From Rivibacter sp049446155 (GTDB taxonomy: Bacteria > Pseudomonadota > Gammaproteobacteria > Burkholderiales > Burkholderiaceae_C), in assembly GCF_049446155.1 (NCBI RefSeq), contig NZ_JBMSEE010000002.1:124001-188000 (forward strand): a stretch of 64,000 nucleotides of DNA, written 5' to 3'. Both the position numbers and the translations under genes were made by a program. The first letter of the stretch is position 1, and each line of letters starts with the position of its first letter. Of this stretch, positions 16,783 to 26,824 are shown piece by piece. The notes under the pieces are model-generated. The model was not told where the DNA came from, did not search any database, and saw only the letters and a program-made list of their open reading frames with translations.

Positions 16783-18081
16783 ATGGCACGCAAGATCACG
16801 CTTTCGCCTCGCCGACCGGTCAACGCCTCGCGCCGCGGTTTCGTCGTGCTGCTCGGCGCGGTGCCGCTGGCCGGCCTGCTGCCGGGCTGCGGCGGCAGCG
16901 GCGACGGCCGCCTGCGCCTGGCCAACGCGAGCATCGCCTATCCGAACGTCGACATCGAGATCAACGACGACGTCGAGCGCACGGGCGTGGCGGCGCAAAG
17001 CGTCGACGGCTTCTTCAACGTCGAGATCGACGAGGACAGCCACACGCTGGGCATCCGCTCGGGCAGCACGACGCTGGCCGAGACCAGCCTGGGCATCGAC
17101 ATCGACGAGCGCTGGAGTGCGATCTTCTTCGGCGCCGAGAGCAGCTTCGGCCTCATCGCCTACCAGGAAGACGAGGATCAGCCCGACGACGACGAATTCC
17201 GCCTGCGCGCGTTCAATGCCTCGGCCACCGAGACGATCGACGTCTACGTGACCGACGCCGACGCGCTGCTCAGCGCGGTGGCGCCGGCGGTCTCGGGCGC
17301 CGCGCAGGAAACGCTGACCGCGTTCGACGACATCGCTTCCGGCACCTGGCGGCTGCGCCTGACCACCGGCGGCAACCGCACCGAAGTTCGGCTGGACACG
17401 ACCGTCACGCTCGGCGGCGAGCGCGTCGGCACGCTGGTGATCTATCCGTCGACCAGCGGCCTGCTGGTCAACGCGGTGCTGCTGGTCGAGGAGCGCGACG
17501 CCATCAGCCTCGTCAACCCGAAGGCGCGGCTGCGCTTCGTCAATGCGCTGGCGTCGAGCACCTCGATCACGCCCACGCTGGACGGCACGGCCAGCGGCTC
17601 GACACTGCCGGCGCGCACGGCGGCCTCTTATGTCGAAGCCGACACCGGCGACCGCACGGTCGGTGCGCTGGTCAACGGCTCGAGCTTCACGACCACCGTC
17701 ACGCTCGCCGGCGCGATCGACGCGACCTGCGCGATCTATGGCGCCGACAGCGCGCCCAAGGTGATCGTGATCGCCGACGACAACCGCGCGCCCACGGTCA
17801 GCGGCCAGGCGCGCATCCGGCTCGTGAACCTGGTCGACGGCGGCGGCTCGCTGTCGCTGTCGATCGACCTCGGCAGCGCGGTGCTGACGACCGCGCCCGG
17901 CGAGACCTCGGACCACCTGCAGTTCACCGCGATCGACGATGCGCAGATCGACGTGCTCGACGGCAGCGGCCTGAGCGTCGCGACGCTGACCGCGGTCGAC
18001 CTGCTGGCCGACGCGGTCTACACCGTGTTCGCGATGACCGACGGCAGCACGGTCTCGGCCGTGCTGCGGCGAGACCGCTGA
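16783..18081 (+). CDS. Tat-type lipoprotein with repeated DUF4397-like domains
   Basis: 432 residues. The N-terminus has a twin-arginine motif ASRRGFVVLLGAVPLAG and a lipobox-like LLPGC with Cys36, followed by GGSGDG, so it is probably exported folded and lipid-anchored. The mature part contains several units of the DUF4397 beta-sandwich type, seen as recurring RLRLANASIAYPNVDIEIND, FRLRAFNASATETIDVYVTD, ARLRFVNALASS and ARIRLVNLVDG starts, each followed by a beta-rich 80-100 residue stretch. A good ribosome site GGGAG lies 7 bases before ATG. Pro at lipobox position -2 is atypical. A cell-surface or periplasmic adhesive or binding role is a guess. Confidence 0.75.
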   Translation: MARKITLSPRRPVNASRRGFVVLLGAVPLAGLLPGCGGSGDGRLRLANASIAYPNVDIEINDDVERTGVAAQSVDGFFNVEIDEDSHTLGIRSGSTTLAETSLGIDIDERWSAIFFGAESSFGLIAYQEDEDQPDDDEFRLRAFNASATETIDVYVTDADALLSAVAPAVSGAAQETLTAFDDIASGTWRLRLTTGGNRTEVRLDTTVTLGGERVGTLVIYPSTSGLLVNAVLLVEERDAISLVNPKARLRFVNALASSTSITPTLDGTASGSTLPARTAASYVEADTGDRTVGALVNGSSFTTTVTLAGAIDATCAIYGADSAPKVIVIADDNRAPTVSGQARIRLVNLVDGGGSLSLSIDLGSAVLTTAPGETSDHLQFTAIDDAQIDVLDGSGLSVATLTAVDLLADAVYTVFAMTDGSTVSAVLRRDR

Positions 18082-18097
18082 CGCACGAGCGCAGGCC

Positions 18098-19216
18098 CTA
18101 GTCGATCGGCCAGGGCATCGACTTCGGCAGCGTTTCGGGCGACGTCGGCGCGGCCGTGGGTGCGGCGCGTGCATCGACCGCGCGCCACCACGGCACCACC
18201 GCCTCCAGCCGATGCGGCTCGACCGGCTCGCCCAGGCGCGGCATCAAGAGCGGCGTGCCGCGCTGCGCGCCCAGCGCGAGCAGCGTCTCGGCCGGCTCGT
18301 CCCAGGCATGCATCGCCAGGCTGAAGGTGCCCCAGTGGATCGGCAGGAAGGCGCCGCCGCCGAGCAGCGCGTGCGCCTCGAGCGCGTTGCGCGGGCCGAG
18401 GTGGATGTCGCCCCACGACGGATGGAAGGCGCCGACCTCGAGCATCACCAGGTCGAACGGCCCGAGCCGCTCGCGGATCTGCGCGTACTGCGTCGTCAGG
18501 CCGGTGTCGCCGCTGAAGAACACCGCGTGGCGCGGGGAGCGGATCACCATCGACGACCACAGCGTCGCATTGCGGTCCTTGAGCCCGCGGCCGGAGAAGT
18601 GCTGCGATGGCGCCGCGACGATCTCGACCTCGCGGCCCGGCAGCGCGTGGCGCTCCCACCAGTCGATCTCGACGATGCGCTCGGTGGGCACGCCCCAGGC
18701 CTCGAGGTGCGCGCCCACGCCGAGCGAAGTGACGAAGGGCACCTGCGTCGCGGCGAGCTCGCGGATCGTCGGGTAGTCGAGATGGTCGTAGTGGTCGTGC
18801 GAGATCACCACCACGTCGACCGGCGGCAGCGCGCGCAGCGCCACCGGCACCGGCTGGAAGCGCTTGGGCCCGGCGATGCGCGAAGGCGATGCGCGCGGGC
18901 CCCAGACCGGGTCGGTCAGCACGCGCACGCCGTCGATCTCGATCAGCACCGTCGAGTGGCCCAGCCAGGTGGCGCGCAGGCCGCTGCCGGCGGGGCGCGA
19001 CCAGGCCTCGCGCGGATCGAGCGAGGGCAGCGGACCCATCGGCACGCGCCGCTCGCCGCCGCACAGGAAGTCGCCCAGCGATGGACGCTCGGCCTGCGCG
19101 TCGCGCAGCCCCGGCAGCACCGGATGGATGTTGCGAAAGCCATCGCCCGCCCACATCGGCGAGCTGCGCATGCGCTCCAGGCGCAGGCCCCGGGCGCGTT
19201 GTCCGAGCGACTTCAT
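18098..19216 (-). CDS. MBL-fold metal-dependent hydrolase, NAPE-PLD-like
   Basis: A 372-residue metallo-beta-lactamase fold protein of the NAPE-PLD/UlaG-like branch. TWLGHSTVLIEIDGVRVLTD (83-102) is the family start and SHDHYDHLD carries the HxHxDH metal ligands (His140, His142, Asp144, His145). Further ligands lie in PSQHFSGRG, FFSGDTG and LPIHWGTF. Bacterial members hydrolyse N-acyl phosphatidylethanolamine or related phosphodiesters; the substrate here is not known. The ATG at 19216 is chosen over an upstream TTG. It lies 48 bases downstream of the CHAP gene on the same strand. Confidence 0.85.
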   Translation of the reverse strand: MKSLGQRARGLRLERMRSSPMWAGDGFRNIHPVLPGLRDAQAERPSLGDFLCGGERRVPMGPLPSLDPREAWSRPAGSGLRATWLGHSTVLIEIDGVRVLTDPVWGPRASPSRIAGPKRFQPVPVALRALPPVDVVVISHDHYDHLDYPTIRELAATQVPFVTSLGVGAHLEAWGVPTERIVEIDWWERHALPGREVEIVAAPSQHFSGRGLKDRNATLWSSMVIRSPRHAVFFSGDTGLTTQYAQIRERLGPFDLVMLEVGAFHPSWGDIHLGPRNALEAHALLGGGAFLPIHWGTFSLAMHAWDEPAETLLALGAQRGTPLLMPRLGEPVEPHRLEAVVPWWRAVDARAAPTAAPTSPETLPKSMPWPID

Positions 19217-19264
19217 GGCGGCGGCGGCAAGCTTGGAAGCGACGCAGCGTAGCAAGCCGCCGGC

Positions 19265-20059
19265 TCAGCCGCGCGCGTAGTCGATGAAGCCCTTGTTGAT
19301 GCTCACCAGCTTGCGCGTGAGGCGGTAGACGCCGCCGCCTTCGCGCGTCATCGAGGCGTCGGTGTTGCCCTCGATGGTGACGATGTGGCCGCCCTCGACG
19401 CGCTCGACGATGCCGGTGTGCCCCAGGCCGCCGCCGAAGTCCATCACGAACAGCATGCCGGGGCGCAGCAGCGCGGGGTTGCCGGTCGCCGCCTTGGCCG
19501 CGATGCGCCGCGCGCCGTGGCCGGGCGCGCGGTTCCAGTGATCCAGGCAGCCGGCAGTGCGGACCATCGGGTTGGCGCGGCCGGTCGCGAGCGCGGCTTC
19601 GTCGAAGCACCAGTAGGTGAAGGCGCAGCACCACGCCAGTCCCGGGCGCACGCCGGCACGACGCAGGTAGACGTCGACCTCGGGGCCGCGGTTGCTGTTC
19701 TTCGGCACTTCACGCACGCCCTTGGCCGCTTCGGCCGCGGCCACGCACACCACGGCGGCGAGCAAGGCGTCGGCGGCCGCGGCCTCGTGCGGCACGCGGT
19801 CGATGCCGAACAGCGCGCCCCAGGTGATCGAGCCGACCTCGCCGTCGGGCTTGAGCGGCTGACCCTCGGCATCGAGGTGGCGAGCCTGGAACAGCTGCAC
19901 CGCCTGCTTCATGCGCGGCCCGAAGCTCGGCTGGTTGGGGTCGAGCCGGATCGCGTCGATGCCGCGCAGCGCGAGCGCCTTGTTGAGCGCCTGCTTGAGC
20001 GCCTTGACGACGCGGGCGTCGGACTCGCCCATCTTGATCACGCGACCGGGATAGCGCAT
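19265..20059 (-). CDS. Peptidoglycan-binding and CHAP-domain protein
   Basis: 264 residues. An N-terminal peptidoglycan-binding-like module (about 10-85, VKALKQALNKALALRGID ... FGPRMKQAVQLFQARH ... DGEVGSITWGALFG) is followed by a CHAP/NlpC-like cysteine hydrolase domain: the nucleophile lies in LAWCCAFTYWCFDEA, the His in GGGLGHTGIVERV, and VTIEGNTDAS is near the C-terminus. Such enzymes cut amide bonds in peptidoglycan. No signal peptide is visible at the ATG chosen, so export, if any, would need another route. It diverges from mraZ across about 300 bases that hold the dcw promoter. Confidence 0.8.
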   Translation of the reverse strand: MRYPGRVIKMGESDARVVKALKQALNKALALRGIDAIRLDPNQPSFGPRMKQAVQLFQARHLDAEGQPLKPDGEVGSITWGALFGIDRVPHEAAAADALLAAVVCVAAAEAAKGVREVPKNSNRGPEVDVYLRRAGVRPGLAWCCAFTYWCFDEAALATGRANPMVRTAGCLDHWNRAPGHGARRIAAKAATGNPALLRPGMLFVMDFGGGLGHTGIVERVEGGHIVTIEGNTDASMTREGGGVYRLTRKLVSINKGFIDYARG

Positions 20060-20067
20060 GGCGTGCC

Positions 20068-20087
20068 CCTTGTTGGCCCTTGTTGGC
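20068..20087. repeat. Two tandem copies of a 10-base unit
   Basis: CCTTGTTGGC occurs twice back to back just upstream of the CHAP gene start. It is too short to interpret; slippage is the simplest origin. Confidence 0.6.
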
Positions 20088-20246
20088 CCCACAGCCGCGG
20101 TGCTATCACTGCGCCTACGATCTCTGAATCCCGAGGCCGCACCCCGCGACGAGGGGAGAGCGCCGGCGCCCCTGTACTTCATGCGCCACTTCCACACCCT
20201 ATCGCAAGTCCTTATTTTTGAAGCACATTTTCAGTGCATCCGCGTT

Positions 20247-20274
20247 TGAAATCAGCTGTAAGTGCTTGATTTCA
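20247..20274. promoter_or_regulatory. Perfect inverted repeat upstream of the mraZ promoter
   Basis: TGAAATCA (20247-20254) and TGATTTCA (20267-20274) form an 8-bp dyad with 12 bases between, centre to centre 20 bp, in the only clearly AT-rich stretch of the window. It ends 23 bases before the mraZ -35. The geometry suits a dimeric regulator bound to one face of the DNA, acting on mraZ or the divergent CHAP gene. Confidence 0.45.
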
Positions 20275-20297
20275 TTGAAGAATTTCAGCCGCTGTGC

Positions 20298-20351
20298 TTG
20301 ACCCCCAATACCCAGGCCGCTAAAGTGGGAGAAAGTGCACTTTAGTGGGTG
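20298..20351 (+). promoter_or_regulatory. mraZ (dcw) promoter with three MraZ boxes
   Basis: TTGACC (20298-20303) and TAAAGT (20321-20326) are separated by 17 bases, a good housekeeping promoter. Overlapping and following the -10 are three units in exact 10-base register: AAAGTGGGAG (20322), AAAGTGCACT (20332) and TTAGTGGGTG (20342). These match the GTG(G)-type repeated boxes bound by the MraZ ring, so MraZ should repress its own operon from here. Confidence 0.82.
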
Positions 20352-20366
20352 ATCGTGTCTGTCTTT

Positions 20367-20795
20367 ATGTTCCAAGGGGCTTCGCGCCTCGCGCTGGATG
20401 CCAAGGGGCGGCTGACCGTCCCGGCGCGCCATCGCGACGTGATCGCGGCCACCGCGGGCGGGCAGCTCACGCTCACCAAGCATCCGGCCGGCTGCCTGCT
20501 GGTGTTCCCGCGCCCGGTCTGGGAAGGCTTTCGCGACAAGGTCGCCGCGCTGCCGATGGCGGCCGAGGGCTGGAAGCGCGTCTTCCTCGGCAATGCCATG
20601 GATGTCGAGATCGACGGCGCCTCGCGCCTGCTGGTCTCGCCCGAGCTGCGCGCCGCGGCGGGCCTCGCCAAGGACACGATGCTGCTCGGCATGGGCAGCC
20701 ACCTCGAGCTGTGGGACGCAGAGCGCTACGCCGCGCATGAGGCGCAGGTGATGGCCCAGGGGCTGCCCGAGGCGCTCCAGGACTTCAGCTTCTGA
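20367..20795 (+). CDS. mraZ: MraZ, transcriptional regulator of the dcw cluster
   Basis: 142 residues, two SpoVT-AbrB-like halves with the family motifs DAKGRLTVPARHRD (near residue 10) and DGASRLLVSPELRAAAGL (near residue 82). MraZ assembles into a ring that binds tandem boxes in its own promoter and represses the division cluster. I place the start at ATG 20367 (MFQGASRLAL), the usual N-terminus; GTG codons at 20349 and 20355 in the same frame are alternatives. No Shine-Dalgarno is visible for any of them and the promoter lies close, so the leader is short. rsmH follows after 6 bases. Confidence 0.93.
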   Translation: MFQGASRLALDAKGRLTVPARHRDVIAATAGGQLTLTKHPAGCLLVFPRPVWEGFRDKVAALPMAAEGWKRVFLGNAMDVEIDGASRLLVSPELRAAAGLAKDTMLLGMGSHLELWDAERYAAHEAQVMAQGLPEALQDFSF

Positions 20796-20801
20796 CCCGC
20801 C

Positions 20802-21779
20802 GTGAATCAGGAGCAACCTTGGCAGCACACCACCGTCTTGCTGCACGAGGCGGTCGACGCCCTCGTGACCGCGCCGGACGGGATCTACGTCGACGGCACC
20901 TACGGCCGCGGCGGGCACTCGCGCCTGATCCTCTCGAAGCTCGCGCCGCAAGGCCGGCTGATCGCGATCGACCGGGACCCGGACGCGGTCGCCCATGCGA
21001 GCTCGGGCGCCACGCGGGTCGACGACCCGCGTTTTCGCATCGAGCACGCGCCGTTCAGCGAGCTGGCCGCGGTGCTCGACCGCCTGGGGATCGAGCGCGT
21101 GAACGGCGTGCTGCTGGACATCGGCGTGAGCTCGCCGCAGATCGACAACCCCGCGCGCGGCTTCAGCTTCCGTCACGACGGCCCGCTGGACATGCGCATG
21201 GACACCACCCGCGGCGAGAGTGCCGCGGACTTCCTGGCCCGCGCGACGCAGCGCGAGATCGCCGAGGTGATTCGTGACTACGGCGAAGAACGGTTTGCTG
21301 TTTCGATTGCAAAGGCGCTTGTGGCTCGCCGCGAGGCAGGGCAGCCTGTTCGCACCACCCGCGAGCTGGCCGAGCTCGTGGCTCGTGCGGTGCGCACCCG
21401 CGAAGCGGGCCAGGACCCTGCAACGCGCACGTTTCAAGCCCTTCGGATTCTGGTCAACGCCGAGCTCGAGGAGCTCGAGCAGGCGCTCGAAAGCGCCCTA
21501 GAGCGTCTTTCGCCGCAAGGACGCCTGGCCGTGATCGCCTTCCATTCGCTCGAGGACCGCATCGTCAAGAACTTCATCGCGCGCCACAGCCGCGCCGAGA
21601 TCGACCGCCGCGCGCCGTTCGCGCCGCCGCCGCCGCTGCGCCTGCGCGCGCTCGCGCGTGTGAAGCCCGGCGAGGCCGAGGTGGCGGCGAACCCGCGCGC
21701 GCGCTCGGCCATCTTGCGCGTCGCAGAGCGGACGAGCGTGGGCTACGGCGCGGGCACCGGCGAGGGGTTCGCGGCATGA
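20802..21779 (+). CDS. rsmH: 16S rRNA (cytosine-1402 N4) methyltransferase
   Basis: A 325-residue SAM-dependent methyltransferase, second gene of the dcw cluster. It methylates N4 of C1402 in the decoding centre of 16S rRNA. The start is GTG 20802 (MNQEQPWQHTTVLLHEAVDAL). SAM motif I is DGTYGRGGHSRLIL, followed by AIDRDPDA; other conserved blocks are LLDIGVSSPQIDNPARGFSF, GPLDMRMD and IAFHSLEDRIVKNF. The length is normal. The last 4 bases overlap the ftsL start (ATGA), so translation is coupled. Confidence 0.95.
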   Translation: MNQEQPWQHTTVLLHEAVDALVTAPDGIYVDGTYGRGGHSRLILSKLAPQGRLIAIDRDPDAVAHASSGATRVDDPRFRIEHAPFSELAAVLDRLGIERVNGVLLDIGVSSPQIDNPARGFSFRHDGPLDMRMDTTRGESAADFLARATQREIAEVIRDYGEERFAVSIAKALVARREAGQPVRTTRELAELVARAVRTREAGQDPATRTFQALRILVNAELEELEQALESALERLSPQGRLAVIAFHSLEDRIVKNFIARHSRAEIDRRAPFAPPPPLRLRALARVKPGEAEVAANPRARSAILRVAERTSVGYGAGTGEGFAA

Positions 21780-22126
21780 CGCGGCTCAACCTCCTGCTGC
21801 TGGTGGCGCTGGTCGCCAGCAGCCTCTACCTCGTGCGCGTGTCCTACGAGTCGCGCCGCCTGTTCGCCGAGCTCGACCGCTCGCAGCAGCACGCCGCGGC
21901 GATCGAGCACGAGCACGAGCGGCTGCAGCTCGAGCGCCGCGCGCAGGCCACGCCGCTGCGCGTCGAGAAGGTCGCGCGCGAGAAGCTCGCGATGCGCGGC
22001 GCGACGCCGGCGGTGACGCAGTACGTCGCGCTCGCCGCCTCGTCGCCGGTGGCGGCCTGGCCGTCGGCCGCGGCGAGCGCGGCCGCTTCCTCGGCCGCGA
22101 CAGCGGCCTCGGGAGGCCGGCCATGA
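21776..22126 (+). CDS. ftsL: Cell division protein FtsL
   Basis: A 116-residue bitopic membrane protein: a short cytoplasmic start, one transmembrane helix (about 4-24, LNLLLLVALVASSLYLVRVS), then a periplasmic coiled coil (about 28-58, rich in Glu, Arg and Leu) and a conserved end RVEKVAREKLAMR. With FtsB and FtsQ it activates the septal synthase FtsW-FtsI. An Ala/Ser-rich tail of about 35 residues is longer than in E. coli and looks unstructured. It overlaps both rsmH and ftsI by 4 bases. Confidence 0.9.
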   Translation: MTRLNLLLLVALVASSLYLVRVSYESRRLFAELDRSQQHAAAIEHEHERLQLERRAQATPLRVEKVAREKLAMRGATPAVTQYVALAASSPVAAWPSAAASAAASSAATAASGGRP

Positions 22127-23909
22127 TCCGCCGCCTGTTTGCCCGCAATGAAGCGCCACGTGGGCGCGGCGCGGTCGCGCGCAGCGTGCGCTACGCGACC
22201 AGCCCGCTGCTGGCCTCCAAGACGCCGCCGTGGCGCTCGAAGTTCCTCGTCGCCGCGCTCGGCCTGGGCTTCGTGCTGCTGATCGGCCGCGCGGTCTACG
22301 TGCAGGTGATCGGCACCGACTTCTACCAGCGCCAGGGCGCCAGCCGCTACGCGCGCACGCTGGAGCTGCCGGCCAACCGCGGGCGCATCATCGACCGCAG
22401 CGGCCTGCTGCTCGCATCGAGCGTGCCGGCGCCGACGATCTGGGCCATCCCCAAGGACATCGAGGCCGGCGCGAACCAGAAGCGCGAGCTCGCCAAGCTG
22501 CTGGGCATGACGATGGCCGAGCTCGACAAGCGCCTGGGCGAGAACCCGAACTTCGTCTACCTGCGTCGGCAGGTCGACGAGGCCGTGGCGGCGCGCGTCA
22601 AGGCCATGGGCCTGAAGGGCGTGCACCAGCTCACCGAATACAAGCGCAAGTACCCCGAGGGCGAAGCGGCGGCGCACGTCGTGGGCTTCACCAATGTCGA
22701 GGACCAGGGCCAGGAGGGCATCGAGCTGGCCTTCCAGCGCGAGCTGTCGGGTCGCGACGGCACGCGCCGCGTGATCAAGGACCGACTGGGCCGCGTGGTC
22801 GAAGACCTCGGCGAGAGCGTGCAACCGATCGACGGGCGCGACATCGAACTGTCGATCGACACCAAGATCCAGTTCTTCGCCTACCAGCGCATCCGCGACG
22901 CCGTGGCCGAACACAACGCCAAGGCGGGCAGCGTGGTGGTGCTCGACGCGCAGACCGGCGAGGTGCTGGCGCTGGCCAACTACCCGAGCTACACGCCCGG
23001 CGAGCGCAAGAACCTCTCGGGCGCGCAGCTGCGCAACCGCGCGCTGACCGACACGTTCGAGCCCGGCTCGACGATGAAGCCGTTTACCGTCGCCTTGGCG
23101 CTGGAGACCGGGCGCGTGAAGCCGAACACCGTGTTCGACACCTCGCCCGGGCGCATCAGCATCACCGGCAGCACGATCAGCGACGCGCACCCGCACGGCG
23201 TGCTGACGGTCGAGCAGATCATCCAGAAGTCGAGCAACGTCGGCACCACCAAGATCGCGATGCAGATGCCTGCGCGCGAGATGTGGGAGATGTTCACCGC
23301 GATCGGCCTGGGCCAGAAGCCGCAGATCGAGTTTCCCGGCGCGGTCAGCGGCCGCCTGCGGCCCTACAAGACCTGGCGCCCGATCGAGCAGGCGACGATG
23401 AGCTACGGCTACGGCCTCTCGGCGAGCCTCTTGCAGCTCGCGCGCGCCTACACCGTGTTCGCCACCGACGGCGAGCTGCTGCCGGTCACGATCACCAAGG
23501 CCGAGCAACCGGTGGGCGGCGTGCGCGTGTTCTCGCCCGAGACCGCCAAGGCCATGCGCCACATGCTGCAGATGGCCGCCGGCGAAGGCGGCACCGGCCC
23601 GCTCGCGCAGACCATGGGCTATTCGGTCGGCGGCAAGTCCGGCACCGCCCACAAGCAGGAAGGCAAGGGCTACGCCGACAAGAAGTACCGCAGCTGGTTC
23701 GTCGGCCTGTCGCCGATCGACAAGCCGCGCATCATCGTCGCGGTGATGGTCGACGAGCCGGGCAACGGCAAGTACTACGGCGGCACGGTCGCCGCGCCGG
23801 TGTTCAGCTCGGTCGTGCAGCAGACGCTGCGCACGATGGGCGTGGCGCCCGATCTTGACGTGAGAACGCAGATCGTCGCGAAGCACGAGTCCGTCGAGGA
23901 GAGCTTCTG

Positions 23910-23910
<1 letters not shown>
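22123..23910 (+). CDS. ftsI: Penicillin-binding protein 3, septal transpeptidase
   Basis: A 595-residue class B PBP that cross-links septal peptidoglycan. One membrane anchor (about 40-60) is followed by the dimerisation/pedestal domain (ANRGRIIDRSG at 84-94) and the transpeptidase domain. All active-site motifs are intact: STMK (Ser316, Lys319), SSN (370-372) and KSGT (505-508), with GYGLSASLLQLARAYTVFA between. It is the partner of FtsW. It overlaps ftsL by 4 bases, and its TGA shares one base with the murE ATG, so all three are translationally coupled. Confidence 0.96.
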
Positions 23911-25408
<1,498 letters not shown>

Positions 25409-25412
<4 letters not shown>

Positions 25413-26824
25413 TGACGCTCGCCCAGGCCCACGCCCTGCTGCCCGGCAGCACCCTGATCGGCGACGCCGCGACGGCGCTCGCGCGCGTGCACACCGACAC
25501 GCGCACGCTGCAGCCGGGCGACCTGTTCGTCGCGCTCAAGGGCGAGCGTTTCGACGCGCACGATTTCCTCGCGCAGGCGCGCGCGGCCGGCGCGAGCGCG
25601 GCCATCGTCGAGCGCGCGGACGCGCTGGCCGCCGTGCCCGCAATGCCGGGCCTGGTGGTGCCCGACACGCGCCGCGCCCTCGGCACGCTGGCCGCCGGCT
25701 GGCGCCAGCTCTACACCGGCCCGCTGGTCGCGGTGACCGGCAGCAACGGCAAGACCACGGTCACGCAGATGCTCGCGAGCATCCTGCGCGCCTGGCAGGG
25801 CGACGCGGCGCTGGCGACCGAAGGCAACTTCAACAACGACATCGGCGTGCCGCTGACGCTGCTGCGCCTGCGCCCGCAGCAGCACCGCGCCGCGGTGGTC
25901 GAACTGGGCATGAACCATCCGGGCGAGATCGCCGAGCTGGCCGCGATCGCGCGGCCGACGGTCGCGCTGGTCAACAACGCGCAGCGCGAGCACCAGGAGT
26001 TCATGGCCAGCGTCGAGGCTGTTGCGCTGGAGAACGGCAGCGTCATCGCCGCGCTGCCGGTCGCCGGCGTCGCGGTGTTCCCGGCCGACGATGCGCACAC
26101 CGCGACCTGGCAGGGCCTGGCCGGCACGCGCCCGGTGCTGAGCTTCGCGCTCGATCACGACACGGCCGACGTGCGCGGCGAGGCCAGCTGGCAGCTCAAC
26201 GGCGCGGGCGGCCACTGGGCGCTGCTGATGCGCACGCCGGCGGGCGAGGCGCCGATCGAACTGCGCGTCGCGGGCCGCCACAACGTCAAGAACGCGCTCG
26301 CGGCCGCCGCGTGCGCGCTCGCGGCCGGTGCGCCGCTGGCGACCATCGTGCAGGGCCTCGAGGCCTTCGCGCCGGTCAAGGGCCGCTCGCAGATCCGCAG
26401 CGTGGGGCTGCACGGCCGCGCGGTCACGCTGATCGACGACAGCTACAACGCCAACCCCGACTCGGTGCGCGCCGCGATCGACGTGCTCGCCGGCCTGCCG
26501 GCGCCGCGCTGGCTGGTGCTGGGCGACATGGGCGAGGTCGGCGACCAGGGCCCGGCCTTCCATGCCGAGGTCGGCGCTTATGCGCGCGAGCGCGGCATCG
26601 AGCACTGCTGGTGCGCCGGCGCCGCGAGCCGCGAGACCGCCGCGGTCTACGGCCCGACCGCGCTGGCATTCGACAACGCCGCCGCGATCGTTGCGGCGCT
26701 GGGCCCGAAGGCCGCGCAGGCTCCGGCCTGCGCCTCGGTGCTCGTCAAGGGATCACGCTTCATGAAGATGGAACAGGTGGTCGCGGCGCTCGCCGCGGCC
26801 GAGGGGAACGCCCATGCTGGTTAG
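25409..26824 (+). CDS. murF: UDP-MurNAc-tripeptide--D-Ala-D-Ala ligase
   Basis: A 471-residue Mur ligase that finishes the UDP-MurNAc pentapeptide. The ATP-binding loop is TGSNGKTTV (110-118); ELGMNHPGEI, VNNAQREHQEFM and DDSYNANPDSVRAA are the usual MurF blocks. The start ATG at 25409 overlaps the murE stop (ATGA); a second ATG directly follows and cannot be excluded. The C-terminal 11 bases overlap mraY. D-Ala-D-Ala comes from ddlB further down the same cluster. Confidence 0.95.

Noticed and set aside
20349..20366. Upstream GTG starts for mraZ
   Set aside because: They lie inside or right after the third MraZ box and would add VSVF-type residues not usual in the family; kept only as alternatives.
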